64,000 bases of DNA from an uncultured Gemmataceae bacterium (GTDB lineage: Bacteria > Planctomycetota > Planctomycetia > Gemmatales > Gemmataceae): the NCBI GenBank assembly GCA_937923405.1, contig CALDUY010000014.1, positions 35,316 through 99,315 on the forward strand. The letters run 5' to 3'. The position numbers and the translations under genes are program-made. How positions within the stretch are numbered: the first letter of the stretch is position 1; every line of letters starts with the position of its first letter. Below the pieces are notes generated by a model that saw nothing but the letters and a program-made list of their open reading frames with translations, was not told the DNA's origin and ran no database searches. This document shows positions 43,844-53,517 of the stretch, piece by piece.

Positions 43844-44575
43844 TCAGGGCCGGGCGAAGGTACCTGCGCCGAGTTTCTCGGGGAAGCTGTAGTCAGAGAT
43901 GCGAAACTCGGATTGCTTCTCGCCATTGACCTGGACGGTTTCGCGGGTTGGCAGCACTACGCCGCCAAACTCCTTAAAGCCACTATAAAGATACTCTTTA
44001 TCGACCTCTCGTCCGCCTTCACGGACTCGCCGTTCGATCTTGGCCAACAGGCCATTGCGTTCGAGGAAATACATGCGAGTATCGGCATAGCCGCGCCGAC
44101 TGACTCGGATGCCCACCGCCGACTCCCCGTTGATCTTGATCTTATCAATCGTGGTCAGGCGAAACTCGTTGCGGGTCAGTGGCGTCAGGGTCGTTAGCCA
44201 GTTGACGTACAGTTCCTCGCGGATGTCGCGGAGCAGTTCCGGACGGAGCGGTTCGGCGGCAGCTCCCGCTTCGGACTTCCAGCCGCGTTTGTCATCGACC
44301 ACGATGGTGCTGGTGAAGCGTTTGTCGAACTCGATCTGCATGCGCACGCGATCGGGCAGACTGCGCGTGACCTCGCTGACGAACGGCACATCGCGATTGA
44401 GCAGCTTCTGCGTCCCGGTGTCGATCCGTTTGCACTGCCAGGCTTTCTCCAGGGCGGCCGCTCCGCCGTGGGCCTTGATAGCTCGCTCGACGATCTCGCG
44501 AGCCTCTTTCTCGTTGGCTAGCGCGCGGGGCGTCAGCAGAATAACAACGAGTAGCAGGGTGGCAACGGTTCGCAT
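43844..44575 (-). CDS. Secreted LolA-like lipoprotein-carrier fold protein
   Basis: A 243-residue protein with a signal peptide (MRTVATLLLVVILLTPRALA) and a body with the incomplete-barrel pattern of LolA/LppX-type proteins (IVERAIKAHGGAAALEKAWQ at the start, RDIREELYVNWLTTLTPL in the middle, EYLYSGFKEFGGVVLPTRE near the end). It has no lipobox. Such proteins may carry lipids or lipoproteins across the periplasm; function is unproven. GGAGG precedes the ATG. It is 23 bp upstream of the kinase gene and probably co-transcribed with it. Confidence 0.72.
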   Translation of the reverse strand: MRTVATLLLVVILLTPRALANEKEAREIVERAIKAHGGAAALEKAWQCKRIDTGTQKLLNRDVPFVSEVTRSLPDRVRMQIEFDKRFTSTIVVDDKRGWKSEAGAAAEPLRPELLRDIREELYVNWLTTLTPLTRNEFRLTTIDKIKINGESAVGIRVSRRGYADTRMYFLERNGLLAKIERRVREGGREVDKEYLYSGFKEFGGVVLPTRETVQVNGEKQSEFRISDYSFPEKLGAGTFARP

Positions 44576-44697
44576 GTCGGCCTCCGTGGGTGGTCCTGGC
44601 GAAAAACTTCCCCTTAGCCGTTGTACCTAGTTGCGCGGGTGGCTGTCCAGAGCGGGGCGACCGCCCTAGGATGCTTGCCATATTAAGGAGTACGCCG

Positions 44698-45450
44698 ATG
44701 CAAAAATTCACCCGTGCCTTGACCCGCGAGATCGAACTGGCTGGCGAACGACTGGCTCTGACGCTGGATGCAGAAGGAGTGACGATCCGCCCGGTGGGGT
44801 CGCGGCGGCCGCCCTGTTCGCTGAGTTGGGCCGCCCTCGTGCAGACCGCCACCGGACAGAGCGAGCTGCCGGCGGCGCTGGCCGCGCTGCGTCAGGGCAA
44901 TCGCGTGACCTCTGTTGCCTCGCCACTGAAGAGTCCCCCTACCGAGGCGTTGACGCCGCTGTTCGATCGACTGGACGCCTGGCTAGCCGAGCATCGGTCA
45001 CGCTACTTTCAGGGCTTACAAGGACCGGCTTCGCCCGAGGTACTTGAAGCTCTGTCTCGGATCATCGGTCAACCGTTGCCCGATGCTCTGCGCCAGTGGC
45101 TGGGCTGGCACAACGGCCAGCAGAGCGACTTTATCGGCACCTTTTGGGAGTCGTTTCATCTGATGAGCGCCGCGCAGATCGCCGCCGCCTGGCAGGATCG
45201 AGCCGCACGCGCTGAGCCGGACTGGAATCCTGCCTGGATTCCGTTTCTCGACGACGATCAAGACGACTTGCTGGTGCTGGATCCGACCGAGTCGAGCGTC
45301 CCCGTCCGCGAGGTGTGGCGTGGCCGTCAGGAGCATCCCATCGTCGCTCCCAGTCTGGCAGTCTGGCTGTCGCGCTTCGTCGAGGATGTCGAGTGGGGGC
45401 GTTACCACGAAGACCCCGAACGCGGCGAGTTCCATCGTATTCGGAGTTGA
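44698..45450 (+). CDS. SMI1/KNR4-family protein
   Basis: A 250-residue protein. The C-terminal half has the SMI1/KNR4 core (EALSRIIGQPLPDALRQWLG, then WHNGQQSDFIGTFW, and WIPFLDDDQDDLLVLDP), and the first about 80 residues are an extension of unknown type. In bacteria SMI1/KNR4 domains are frequent immunity proteins against polymorphic toxins, but no toxin gene lies beside it here, so a housekeeping or orphan role is equally likely. ATG 44698 follows AAGGAG; the frame is open upstream to 44590 without such a site. Convergent with the DUF1549 gene at 45457, 6 bp apart. Confidence 0.85.
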   Translation: MQKFTRALTREIELAGERLALTLDAEGVTIRPVGSRRPPCSLSWAALVQTATGQSELPAALAALRQGNRVTSVASPLKSPPTEALTPLFDRLDAWLAEHRSRYFQGLQGPASPEVLEALSRIIGQPLPDALRQWLGWHNGQQSDFIGTFWESFHLMSAAQIAAAWQDRAARAEPDWNPAWIPFLDDDQDDLLVLDPTESSVPVREVWRGRQEHPIVAPSLAVWLSRFVEDVEWGRYHEDPERGEFHRIRS

Positions 45451-45456
45451 ACCGCC

Positions 45457-48390
45457 TCAGTCCAGCTGGATGAACTCATTAGTGTTGAACAACACGCGAC
45501 CAAGCGCCGCTAGGCCGTGGCGCTGGCGAAAGCGCCGTAGCAGGTCGAGTTCCTCAGGGCGAGGGTCGCGCGACAGCGTTCGACAAACTGCCAAGCGGAG
45601 TTGCTCCTCGGGATCGTTCGTCTCGTGCCGCAGACGCTTGGCCAGCTGCTCGGCCTGTTCGAGGATGAAGGCGTTGTTCCACAGGGCCAGCGCTTGAAGC
45701 GGTGTCGTGGTCACGGCGCGGCGCGGCGTCGTCGCGCTGGGGTCGGGACAGTCGAGGGTGTCGAGCAACGGATTGCGTCCACCGCGCGCCCACATCCGAT
45801 ACAGCGAGCGCCGCTCGAACGCTGGGCCGACCTCCGGCAGGGCCTCATAGAACTGCGTCCCTTTGAAGAAGTAGGTCTTAAAGTCGAGGTACGGTGGGCC
45901 GCCCATCGTTCGATCTAGTCGACCGGTGGCGACCAGCACAGCATCGCGCACGGCCTCGGCTTCGAGCCGCGTCGGCGACTTGCGCCACAGCAGACGATTA
46001 TCCGCATCCAGCCGCAGCGCGACCTCGTTCCGCGCCGACGACTGCCGATACGCTGTTGAGAGTATCATCTGACGATGCAGCGTCTTCAGCCGCCAGTTCT
46101 GACGCACCAATTCCTCGGCCAGCCAGTCGAGCAACTCTGGATGCGAGGGGCGACCGCCGTTGAACCCCAAGTCGCTGGGCGTCTCGACCAGACCGAGGCC
46201 GAAGTGCATCTGCCAGAGCCGGTTGACCATCACACGAGCAAACAAGGGATTTTTCGGATCGGTAATCCAGCGAGCAAGGGCCAGGCGGCGTGATCCGTCG
46301 TCGGCCCCGGTGGTGGAAGCGAGAACGCGGCTGGCCAGCGCGACCAGCGGGCCAGGCGACACCTGCTCGCCCTTGGCCGTCACCTCGCCACGCAGCAGCA
46401 GATGCGTCGGACCGATCGGCTGCGAGTTGACTGCGTAGATGCGCCGATCGACTTCACGTTGCAGGCGGGAGATGTCGCGTGTCAGGCGATCGAGTTGTTC
46501 GCTCAGTCGCTGATGTTTCTCGCGTGCCGGACCGGGTAAGCGGGGGATCACCTCGTCGGAATGAATGATCGGCTGTCCGAACGACAGAGCGATCTCTTCG
46601 GCGGACAGAGCGCGAGCATAGAGCCGCGCTTGGGCGATGGTGCCGGCCAGCATCTTGTTGCCCCCTGGTGGGCCGTGCCGCATGCCCAGCACCACCTGCG
46701 ACTTGCCGGCGTGGAAGGCGAACGATTCGCTCTTATAGCTCTTGCCATACGGTTTGCCATCGCGGTAGGCGGTGATGGTGCCGTCGGCGGCATAGGTCAG
46801 GGCAAAGTGGACCAGACCGCGCGACTGTTCCGGCGACCCTTCCAGAGCGCGCGTGCGATAGAAAAACTCGCTACCGGCCAACCAGTGGCCTGGCTGCTGC
46901 TCGCCGAATACGATCGCGTCGAAACGGTTACCGTCCAACGTTTGCACGCTGAGCACCCCGCCGCCGCGCTGCTCCAGATTGGCTAACCGCACCCAGGCTT
47001 CCAATGTCTTTTCGGTCAGAGTGACAGCGAGCGGTTCGCTGATCGCGTAGGCCGACCGACCATCGACGAGCAACCCTTGGTCCGTCCGTTTGGCTCCACC
47101 TTTCAAGCGGAGGTGTAGCAAACCTCGGGTGTCGTTCAGGCTGCGGGTCAACTCCCAGGCTGCCAGCGGTTCGGGGCCGACGATCCCCTGTTTGAGCTTC
47201 TCCGCCGTCAGTTGTCGGCGAGTCGGTTCTTCCAGCTCGACCAGCTGGCCACGCAGTGCCTCGGCCTGCTTCTTCGCCGACGCCAGTTGCCGTTGCGTTT
47301 CCTCGCTGCTGAACGAGCGCTCCCCGTGAGTCACTCCCGACAGGGCGGCCACCAACCGGTAGTAATCCCGCTGCGGGATGGGGTCGAACTTGTGGTCGTG
47401 ACAACGGGCACAATGAACCGTTAGCCCCAGGAAGGTCTGACCCACTGTGCCGACTAGGTCTTCGAGTTCGTCCTGCCGCATCGCTGCTCGCATTGTCTCG
47501 CTGACCGGCAAGACAATGTCATGCGGTCCGGCGACGAGAAAGCCGGTGGCCGGCAGTCCCTCGGTGCCGCCTAGCACGTCGCCAGCCAGCTGCATGCGAA
47601 CAAATTCATCGTAAGGTAAGTCAGCATTGAACGCCTGCACGATCCAATCACGATAAGGCCAGGCCTGAAAGCGCGGCAGATCGCGCTCGAAGCCGTCGCT
47701 CTCCCCATAACGGACAATGTCGAGCCAAAAACGAGCCATTCGCTCTCCGTAGGCCGGCGAGGCCAACAGGCGATCGACGACGCGCTCATAAGCATCGGGC
47801 CGCGCATCGTGGACAAACTCCTCGACCTCCTCGGGAGTCGGCGGCAGTCCGGTCAGATCAAACGTCACTCGACGCAGCAGGGTACGTCGGTCGGCAGGAG
47901 GGGAAAACGTCAGTCCCTTGGCCTCTAGTCGAGCCAAGAGAAATGCATCGATCGCCGTCCGCGCTAGAGCCGCATGCCGCACCGTCGGCGGGGTTCGACG
48001 AACCACCGGTTGCAGCGACCACCAGTCGTAGCCGGCTCGATGTTCGGTCGTGAGTCGGAATGGATCGATGGGATCGGTGCCCCACTTGGCCCCAGAAGCG
48101 ATCCATCGCTTTAACAGCGACTTTTCCGAGTCGGAAAGCGGCTTTTTAGGGGGCATCTCGTCGTCGCGAACACGCTGCCAGAGCGTAGCCTCGTCGAGTT
48201 TGTCGGCCAGCACCTCGCGGGTCGATTTTTCCCCGGTCAGATCGAGATCGCCTTTCGGAGCCGGGCCGGAGTGGCACTCCAGACAGCGCCGGGCCAGCAG
48301 CGGGGCGATGTCGCGATCGAACTGGATCTCGTCGGCCCGCGACTGGGAGGGAACCCCGAGTAGTCCAAGAAGCAGAATTGCACGAGCCAT
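45457..48390 (-). CDS. DUF1549/DUF1553 planctomycete cytochrome-like protein with LamG insert
   Basis: A 977-residue secreted protein. After the signal peptide comes a PSC1-type domain with the haem-like motif CLECHSG (about residue 38), then DUF1549 ([16 protein letters not shown]), the [12 protein letters not shown] motif, a LamG/concanavalin-like jelly roll (about 430-590) and the C-terminal DUF1553 domain ([15 protein letters not shown]). This architecture is a planctomycete family whose role is unresolved; polysaccharide degradation coupled to electron transfer has been suggested. The start is placed at 48390 because [19 protein letters not shown] is a proper signal peptide. Divergent from its paralogue at 48508, with which it shares a near-identical 125-bp patch. 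Confidence 0.9.
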   Translation of the reverse strand: MARAILLLGLLGVPSQSRADEIQFDRDIAPLLARRCLECHSGPAPKGDLDLTGEKSTREVLADKLDEATLWQRVRDDEMPPKKPLSDSEKSLLKRWIASGAKWGTDPIDPFRLTTEHRAGYDWWSLQPVVRRTPPTVRHAALARTAIDAFLLARLEAKGLTFSPPADRRTLLRRVTFDLTGLPPTPEEVEEFVHDARPDAYERVVDRLLASPAYGERMARFWLDIVRYGESDGFERDLPRFQAWPYRDWIVQAFNADLPYDEFVRMQLAGDVLGGTEGLPATGFLVAGPHDIVLPVSETMRAAMRQDELEDLVGTVGQTFLGLTVHCARCHDHKFDPIPQRDYYRLVAALSGVTHGERSFSSEETQRQLASAKKQAEALRGQLVELEEPTRRQLTAEKLKQGIVGPEPLAAWELTRSLNDTRGLLHLRLKGGAKRTDQGLLVDGRSAYAISEPLAVTLTEKTLEAWVRLANLEQRGGGVLSVQTLDGNRFDAIVFGEQQPGHWLAGSEFFYRTRALEGSPEQSRGLVHFALTYAADGTITAYRDGKPYGKSYKSESFAFHAGKSQVVLGMRHGPPGGNKMLAGTIAQARLYARALSAEEIALSFGQPIIHSDEVIPRLPGPAREKHQRLSEQLDRLTRDISRLQREVDRRIYAVNSQPIGPTHLLLRGEVTAKGEQVSPGPLVALASRVLASTTGADDGSRRLALARWITDPKNPLFARVMVNRLWQMHFGLGLVETPSDLGFNGGRPSHPELLDWLAEELVRQNWRLKTLHRQMILSTAYRQSSARNEVALRLDADNRLLWRKSPTRLEAEAVRDAVLVATGRLDRTMGGPPYLDFKTYFFKGTQFYEALPEVGPAFERRSLYRMWARGGRNPLLDTLDCPDPSATTPRRAVTTTPLQALALWNNAFILEQAEQLAKRLRHETNDPEEQLRLAVCRTLSRDPRPEELDLLRRFRQRHGLAALGRVLFNTNEFIQLD

Positions 48391-48507
48391 GCGGCCTGTA
48401 CCGGCTGGAGAAACGGGCGAGCAAGGAGAGTCCACGTTCCTTGCTATTGTCCCTCCCCAGAGCGGTCTGTCCAGTCTATAATGGACAAGAGGTGTTCGTC
48501 CTGACGA

Positions 48508-51195
48508 ATGCTTCTCCCGCCACTTAGCACCTTGTTGATGGTCCTGCCAATGTCACTGCCACTTGTTCTTCTCGCCCTATTCGCTCCTGCCCAAGCCAAC
48601 TCCACCCCGGAAGCCATCGAATTTTTCGAGAAGCACGTTCGGCCCGTGTTGGTCGAGAAGTGCGTCAGCTGTCACGGACCGAAAGTACAGCGTGGCGGGC
48701 TGCGAATGGACAATCGGGCAGCGGTGCTGCAAGGCGGCGACAGCGGACCGGCGTTGGTTCCGGGTGAGCCGGACAAGAGCTTGCTGCTCAAGGCCGTGCG
48801 TCATCAGGGCGACTTGAAGATGCCGCCTAAGGAGAAAGACCGCCTCGACGACAAGGCCATCGCCGATCTGTCGGCCTGGATCAAACTCGGTGCTCCCTGG
48901 CCTGCCAACGAACCGTCCCAACCGACTGTCTCTAGCGTCGAGCTGGCCCGCAAAACCCACTGGTCGTTTCGTCCTGTCACGGTGGTGCCACCTCCCGCGA
49001 CTCAGCGCAAGGACTGGGCACGCTCGCCGCTCGATGCGTATATTCTCGCTCGGCTGGAAGCCAAGGGGCTGACACCGTCGAACCCGGCGGATCGGCATAC
49101 GCTGTTGCGGCGAGTGACGTTTGATCTGACCGGACTGCCGCCGACTCCCGAGGAGGTCGAGGAGTTTGTCCACGATGCGCGACCCGATGCTTATGAGCGC
49201 GTCGTCGATCGCCTGTTGGCCTCGCCGGCCTACGGTGAACGCTGGGGCCGACACTGGCTTGACGTGGCTCGCTACTCCGACACCAAGGGCTACGTCTTTC
49301 AGGAGGAACGCCGCTATCCGTACTCCTACACTTACCGCGATTACGTCCTCCGCGCCTTCAATCACGATCTACCGTATGACCGCTTTATTCTCGAACAGCT
49401 CGCCGCCGATCGCCTCGATTTAGGAGCTGATCGATCCGCTTTAGCCGCGATGGGCTATCTAACTCTGGGCCGTCGCTTTCTCAACAACGTTCACGACATC
49501 ATCGACGACCGCATCGACGTGGTGACGCGTGGCCTGATGGGGTTGACCGTCAGCTGTGCCCGTTGTCACGACCACAAATACGATCCAGTGCCGACTCGGG
49601 ACTACTACTCGCTGTATGGCGTCTTTGCCAGCTCCATGGAACCCGCCGAGTTGCCGTTGCTGCACGAACCCGATCCGGCCAAGGGACCGACACCGTTCGA
49701 GGCCGAGTTGAATAAGCGCCTCGCCGCCCTGGAGACCTTCGCCGAGCAACAGCGCGAAGCCATGCGCCGGCGTGCGGCGGACTATTTGTTGGGCAACGGC
49801 GAGAACCTCGACAACCGCCTGGTCAATCGCTGGAAAGAGTATCTGTCGCGCCAGGCGGGCAAGCCTCATCCAGTGCTGACGCCGGCGCTGGCTTTCTCCA
49901 AAGCGAAGACCGTGGACTACCCAGCGCTGGCAGCTCGCTTCGCGGCTAATCAGGACGAACCACGGATCAACCCGCTGGTGGCCCGAGCTTTCACCGGAGA
50001 TCCGCCCAAGACGCTCGCCGACGTGGCCAAGCGGTATCAAGCGTTGTTCGACGAGGTCGAACGTGTCTCAGAACCGACCGCCGAACAAAAGCAGATAAAA
50101 GAGATTCTCTATGGCAAGGATTCGCCGCTCAGCATTGCGACCAACGAGCTACCCCGCCTGCTGCCGCGCGACAAGCGGAACCGCTTCATGGAACTGAAAC
50201 GTCAGGTGGATCAATGGCGAGCGACGAATCCGACCGGACCGCTGCGAGCCATGGTCTTGGTCGATGCACGCAACCCGGTCCAGCCGCATGTTCTGGTGCG
50301 TGGCAATCCCGGCAACCGAGGCGTAGCCGTACCGCGACAGTTTCTCGAGGTGCTGGATCCGCAGCGGAAACCATTCACTCAGGGATCGGGCAGGCTGGAA
50401 TTGGCCCAGGCCATCGCCTCGCCGAACAATCCCCTGACTGCTCGCGTCATGGTCAACCGCATCTGGATGCATCTGTTTGGCGCGGGACTGGTCCGCACCC
50501 CTGGGGACTTTGGCACACGTGGCGAACCGCCCACTCATCCGGAGCTACTCGACTGGCTGGCTCACGAGTTTGTCGCCTCGGGGTGGTCGGTCAAAGCGAT
50601 GCAACGGCAACTGGTGCTGTCCGCAACCTATCGGCAGTCGAGCGCGGACAACTCCGCCGCCCTGGCCGTGGATCCAGAGAACACCTTGCTCTGGCGAATG
50701 AATCGCAAACGTCTAGAGCTGGAGCCGCTCCGTGATGCCATGCTCGCCGCTTCAGGCCAGCTGAACCGGGGCTTCGGCGGCCCCGGCGTGGACATCACTC
50801 GCGCTCCGTATCCGACCCGGCGCACGGTCTATGCCTTCATTGAGCGACAAAACCTACCTGGAATGTTCCGTGTGTTCGACCTGGCCTCCCCAGATGTGTC
50901 CACACCGAAACGCCACACCACCACGGTGCCGCAGCAGTCGCTGTATCTGATGAACAATCCGTTCGTGCAAGAACAGGCCCAAGCTCTGATTCGCCGACTG
51001 AACGCCGAGTCTCTTGTCGACGAGTCCGTTCGCATCGATCGCCTGCATCGTTGGCTGTATGGGCGTCCTGCCGACGCCGAGGAAATCGAACTGGGGCTAG
51101 CGTTCGTGCGTCAGCCGATGTCCGGCTCGTTGTCCAGCTGGGAGCAGTACGCTCAAGTGCTGCTACTGGCCAACGAGTTCGCCTTTGTGGATTAG
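48508..51195 (+). CDS. DUF1549/DUF1553 planctomycete cytochrome-like protein
   Basis: An 895-residue paralogue of the divergent gene at 45457-48390. Order: signal peptide (MSLPLVLLALFAPAQANS), PSC1 domain with CVSCHGPK (about residue 52) and MPPKEKDRLDD, DUF1549 (WLDVARYSDTKGYVFQEERR), [12 protein letters not shown], a spacer without LamG, then DUF1553 (RVMVNRIWMHLFGAG). The lack of the LamG insert separates the two. Both genes probably share the 117-bp region between their starts and may be co-regulated. Start at 48508 is the first ATG; Met12 or Met15 are possible. Confidence 0.9.
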   Translation: MLLPPLSTLLMVLPMSLPLVLLALFAPAQANSTPEAIEFFEKHVRPVLVEKCVSCHGPKVQRGGLRMDNRAAVLQGGDSGPALVPGEPDKSLLLKAVRHQGDLKMPPKEKDRLDDKAIADLSAWIKLGAPWPANEPSQPTVSSVELARKTHWSFRPVTVVPPPATQRKDWARSPLDAYILARLEAKGLTPSNPADRHTLLRRVTFDLTGLPPTPEEVEEFVHDARPDAYERVVDRLLASPAYGERWGRHWLDVARYSDTKGYVFQEERRYPYSYTYRDYVLRAFNHDLPYDRFILEQLAADRLDLGADRSALAAMGYLTLGRRFLNNVHDIIDDRIDVVTRGLMGLTVSCARCHDHKYDPVPTRDYYSLYGVFASSMEPAELPLLHEPDPAKGPTPFEAELNKRLAALETFAEQQREAMRRRAADYLLGNGENLDNRLVNRWKEYLSRQAGKPHPVLTPALAFSKAKTVDYPALAARFAANQDEPRINPLVARAFTGDPPKTLADVAKRYQALFDEVERVSEPTAEQKQIKEILYGKDSPLSIATNELPRLLPRDKRNRFMELKRQVDQWRATNPTGPLRAMVLVDARNPVQPHVLVRGNPGNRGVAVPRQFLEVLDPQRKPFTQGSGRLELAQAIASPNNPLTARVMVNRIWMHLFGAGLVRTPGDFGTRGEPPTHPELLDWLAHEFVASGWSVKAMQRQLVLSATYRQSSADNSAALAVDPENTLLWRMNRKRLELEPLRDAMLAASGQLNRGFGGPGVDITRAPYPTRRTVYAFIERQNLPGMFRVFDLASPDVSTPKRHTTTVPQQSLYLMNNPFVQEQAQALIRRLNAESLVDESVRIDRLHRWLYGRPADAEEIELGLAFVRQPMSGSLSSWEQYAQVLLLANEFAFVD

Positions 51196-51240
51196 TACGC
51201 GTCGCAGGATACTGTAGCGGATCACAGGCTTTAGCCTGCG
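51193..51240 (+). repeat. Left arm of 48-bp inverted repeat around the ABC permease gene
   Basis: This sequence begins at the stop codon of the DUF1553 gene with TAGTACGCGTCGCA and ends in the repeat core AGCCTGCG. It matches the reverse complement of 52692-52739 at 42 of 48 positions. A second REP-type unit follows directly (GTAGCCGCAGGCTTTAGCCT, about 51264-51286). Confidence 0.8.
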
Positions 51241-51286
51241 ACTACCGGTTCGGATTAACAGGTAGCCGCAGGCTTTAGCCTGCGAA
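51205..51286. repeat. Short palindromic repeat cluster C
   Basis: Two units of the family described at 9.6 kb: CACAGGCTTTAGCCTGCGAC (about 51223-51242) and GTAGCCGCAGGCTTTAGCCT (about 51264-51286), spaced by CTACCGGTTCGGATTAACAG, a spacer also seen between units at 9.7 kb. Located between the DUF1553 gene and the 3' end of the permease gene. Confidence 0.8.
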
Positions 51287-51341
51287 AGAGCTTCCTATCC
51301 CACTCCACTGCCGTTACACCAGCTTGAGGAGCGCACTAACT

Positions 51342-52481
51342 TTATCCGCGAAAGACGACTGCGGGTTCGAGGACCAGTACCTTGCGGATGCTGATGAGAC
51401 TGGATGCTAGCACGATCAGTCCGACAGCGACGCCGACCCCGACCATCACTTGCCACAACATCCCCAGCCCGGCCAGGTGGGTGATGCCGGAGGTCGACTC
51501 GAAGAACAGGGCCGTCAGTCCCATTCCCACTCCGTAACCGATCAGACCGACGACAAGACCTTGCATGAGAATCATGCCGATCAGGCGGACATTGGTCACG
51601 CCCATCGCCTTGAGTGTGCCGAACTGTTTGAGGTTTTCCAGCGTGAATAGGTAGAACGTCTGACCAGCGACGGCGAGGCCGACAATGAAGCCCAACGCGA
51701 TGGTGATGCCAAAGTTCACGGGAATGCCTGTCGATCCCATGAAGTACCAGATCGTCTTCCAGAAAAACTGATTGCCGGTCAACGCCATCAGGCCGGTCTG
51801 TTCCTCGATACGACGGCGAACAACCTCGACCTCCTCTCCGGGAGAGACTTCAGCGAGGACAAAATTCATCAGGTTGCGTTCGCGCGGCACGAAGCGCTGG
51901 GCCTGACTGAAGCGTGTGTACATGACCGGCAGTGTGGTAAATGGAGCCGACGCCTTGCAGACACCGACCAGCACGGCGCGACGATCGTTCATCTCGAAGA
52001 CACGGCCCAACTGGTATGGTTCGCCAGGCCACATGTACTCGTAACCGGCCTTGTCGATCAGTACGGCATCCGGTTGGCGTAGATCGGCGAGGCTGCCGAC
52101 GATCATTTCCCCCGGCGCGCCAACCAGGGTGGCATCGTCCAGACCGAAGAGAATGACATTGCGAAACTTGCCACCATCGAGTCGCGCCCGGACTTGGCCC
52201 TTGTACATCGGCACCGCCCAGGCGACCCCAGGCACGCTACGAACGCGGTGCAAATCGGTGCTGGGCAGCCCAGGCACCTCATCAATGAACCGCGTCTGAT
52301 TGTCCATCACCCATAGACCGGCATCACGCACATCCAAAATCTGGCTGGCCGTACGCTTCATGATTCCCACGAAGATCGACACCTGCTGAGCCATCAACAG
52401 CGTGGCGAACGAAATGCCGAAGATGATGCCGAGATACTTCGCCCGATCGCCGACCAGCATGCGCAGCGCTACCCAGGTCAT
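51342..52481 (-). CDS. ABC transporter permease, FtsX/DevC type
   Basis: A 379-residue permease: N-terminal helix (YLGIIFGISFATLLMAQQ), a large extracytoplasmic MacB-like domain (about 55-230), then three C-terminal helices containing the FtsX-domain motif FYLFTLENLKQFGTLKAMG. The sequence fits the DevC-type export permeases that work with an ATPase (DevA) and a membrane-fusion protein (DevB). Neither partner is beside it, so it is either an orphan subunit or served from another locus. GGAGAG precedes the ATG at 52481. It is the only gene between two inverted repeat copies. Confidence 0.86.
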   Translation of the reverse strand: MTWVALRMLVGDRAKYLGIIFGISFATLLMAQQVSIFVGIMKRTASQILDVRDAGLWVMDNQTRFIDEVPGLPSTDLHRVRSVPGVAWAVPMYKGQVRARLDGGKFRNVILFGLDDATLVGAPGEMIVGSLADLRQPDAVLIDKAGYEYMWPGEPYQLGRVFEMNDRRAVLVGVCKASAPFTTLPVMYTRFSQAQRFVPRERNLMNFVLAEVSPGEEVEVVRRRIEEQTGLMALTGNQFFWKTIWYFMGSTGIPVNFGITIALGFIVGLAVAGQTFYLFTLENLKQFGTLKAMGVTNVRLIGMILMQGLVVGLIGYGVGMGLTALFFESTSGITHLAGLGMLWQVMVGVGVAVGLIVLASSLISIRKVLVLEPAVVFRG

Positions 52482-52574
52482 GCTCGCTCTCCGAAGGGGC
52501 GACAATGTGAGCAAATGCTCATATTTATTGATATGCTCTCTCGTTTGCCGTGTCAAGCGAGGCGGCTTCGCTTC

Positions 52575-52739
52575 CGGATGCGGCTACCGGCTCTTGCGCA
52601 GGCTGAAGCCTGCGGCTACCGATTCATCCGCCTGCGGCTACCGGCTACTCCGCACTGGTAGTCGCAGGCTTTAGCCTGCGCTCTGATACTACGCAGGCTG
52701 AAGTCTGCGATCCGCTTCACTATCTTGCGACGCGTACTA
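52575..52739. repeat. Short palindromic repeat cluster D with right arm of the inverted repeat
   Basis: Four or more units of the same family: GCGCAGGCTGAAGCCTGCGG (about 52596), a degenerate unit near 52628, GTAGTCGCAGGCTTTAGCCT (about 52659), and CGCAGGCTGAAGTCTGCGAT (52692 onward), the last forming the 48-bp right arm that ends at 52739 with the complement of TAGTACGCGTCGCA. Located directly upstream of the permease start. Confidence 0.8.
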
Positions 52740-52752
52740 GGCGAAGCCAATC

Positions 52753-53301
52753 TCAGTCCTCCAAACCTTTGAGGTCGATCGGATCGCCTTGCAGTTTTTT
52801 GAAGGCAGCGGTTTGTTCCTCGGTGAGGAACTTGAGCATCTCCTTGCCTGCGCCGCGGCGGTGCTCGAGGATGAACTTGCGCATGGCCTCGGGGCTACGA
52901 AAGCGCGTCACTTGAAGGATCTGTCGCAGATCCTCTTCGTGGTTTTTCCAAACCTCGGCGATTTTGCGTTGCTGAGTCAGAGACAGTTGCAGTTCCTTGA
53001 CCACCTCAGGATCAGCCAGGGCCGCTCCGCCGCGAACCTGCACGACGAGTTGGCGGAGCCGGGTCAGCTGTTCCGGCTTCATCTGCTTCTTGAGATTCTC
53101 CAGAGAGATCGGTTTGTCGTCGCGCGAGGCGGCTTCATACAACTGTTTGACGGCGGCGATCTGCTCCGCCGATAGCTTCAGCTCTTCCTGAACCTTGGGT
53201 TTGCTCAAAAGCGCTAGCGGTGAACCAGGGGCGATCGACTCGTTGGCCCAAGCAGTGGCAACGACGAGTAAGACGGCGACGACAGCAACCAGACGCAACA
53301 T
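52753..53301 (-). CDS. Secreted Spy/LTXXQ-like helical protein
   Basis: A 182-residue protein with a signal peptide (LRLVAVVAVLLVVATAWA) and an all-helical body with motif pairs of the type LSAEQIAAVKQLYEAA and LSLTQQRKIAEVWKNHEEDL, resembling the LTXXQ repeats of Spy/CpxP periplasmic chaperones. The similarity is at pattern level only. GGGAGAA precedes the ATG by 6 nt. A chaperone role for exported proteins is an inference. Confidence 0.68.
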   Translation of the reverse strand: MLRLVAVVAVLLVVATAWANESIAPGSPLALLSKPKVQEELKLSAEQIAAVKQLYEAASRDDKPISLENLKKQMKPEQLTRLRQLVVQVRGGAALADPEVVKELQLSLTQQRKIAEVWKNHEEDLRQILQVTRFRSPEAMRKFILEHRRGAGKEMLKFLTEEQTAAFKKLQGDPIDLKGLED

Positions 53302-53517
53302 TAGTGGATTCTCCCGGTAGTGGAAACAAGACGAGGGTCAGTGTATGGTCCGCGTCGGAAGCCGGCGAGCGGTTCCGCCAGATGTACCTGTTGTAACGAT
53401 TAGGTAAGACGATTACGAACGATCTACTCGGCGAAATCGTTGCAGTCGCTATAACTTCGCCATATAATCGGCCTGAAATTATAAGCCAGCTCTTCTCCAG
53501 GAACAGGAAGACTAGCC

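Noticed and set aside
44590..44697. Longer form of the SMI1/KNR4 protein
   Set aside because: The upstream part has no ribosome-binding site and reads as unrelated sequence, while AAGGAG precedes the ATG at 44698.
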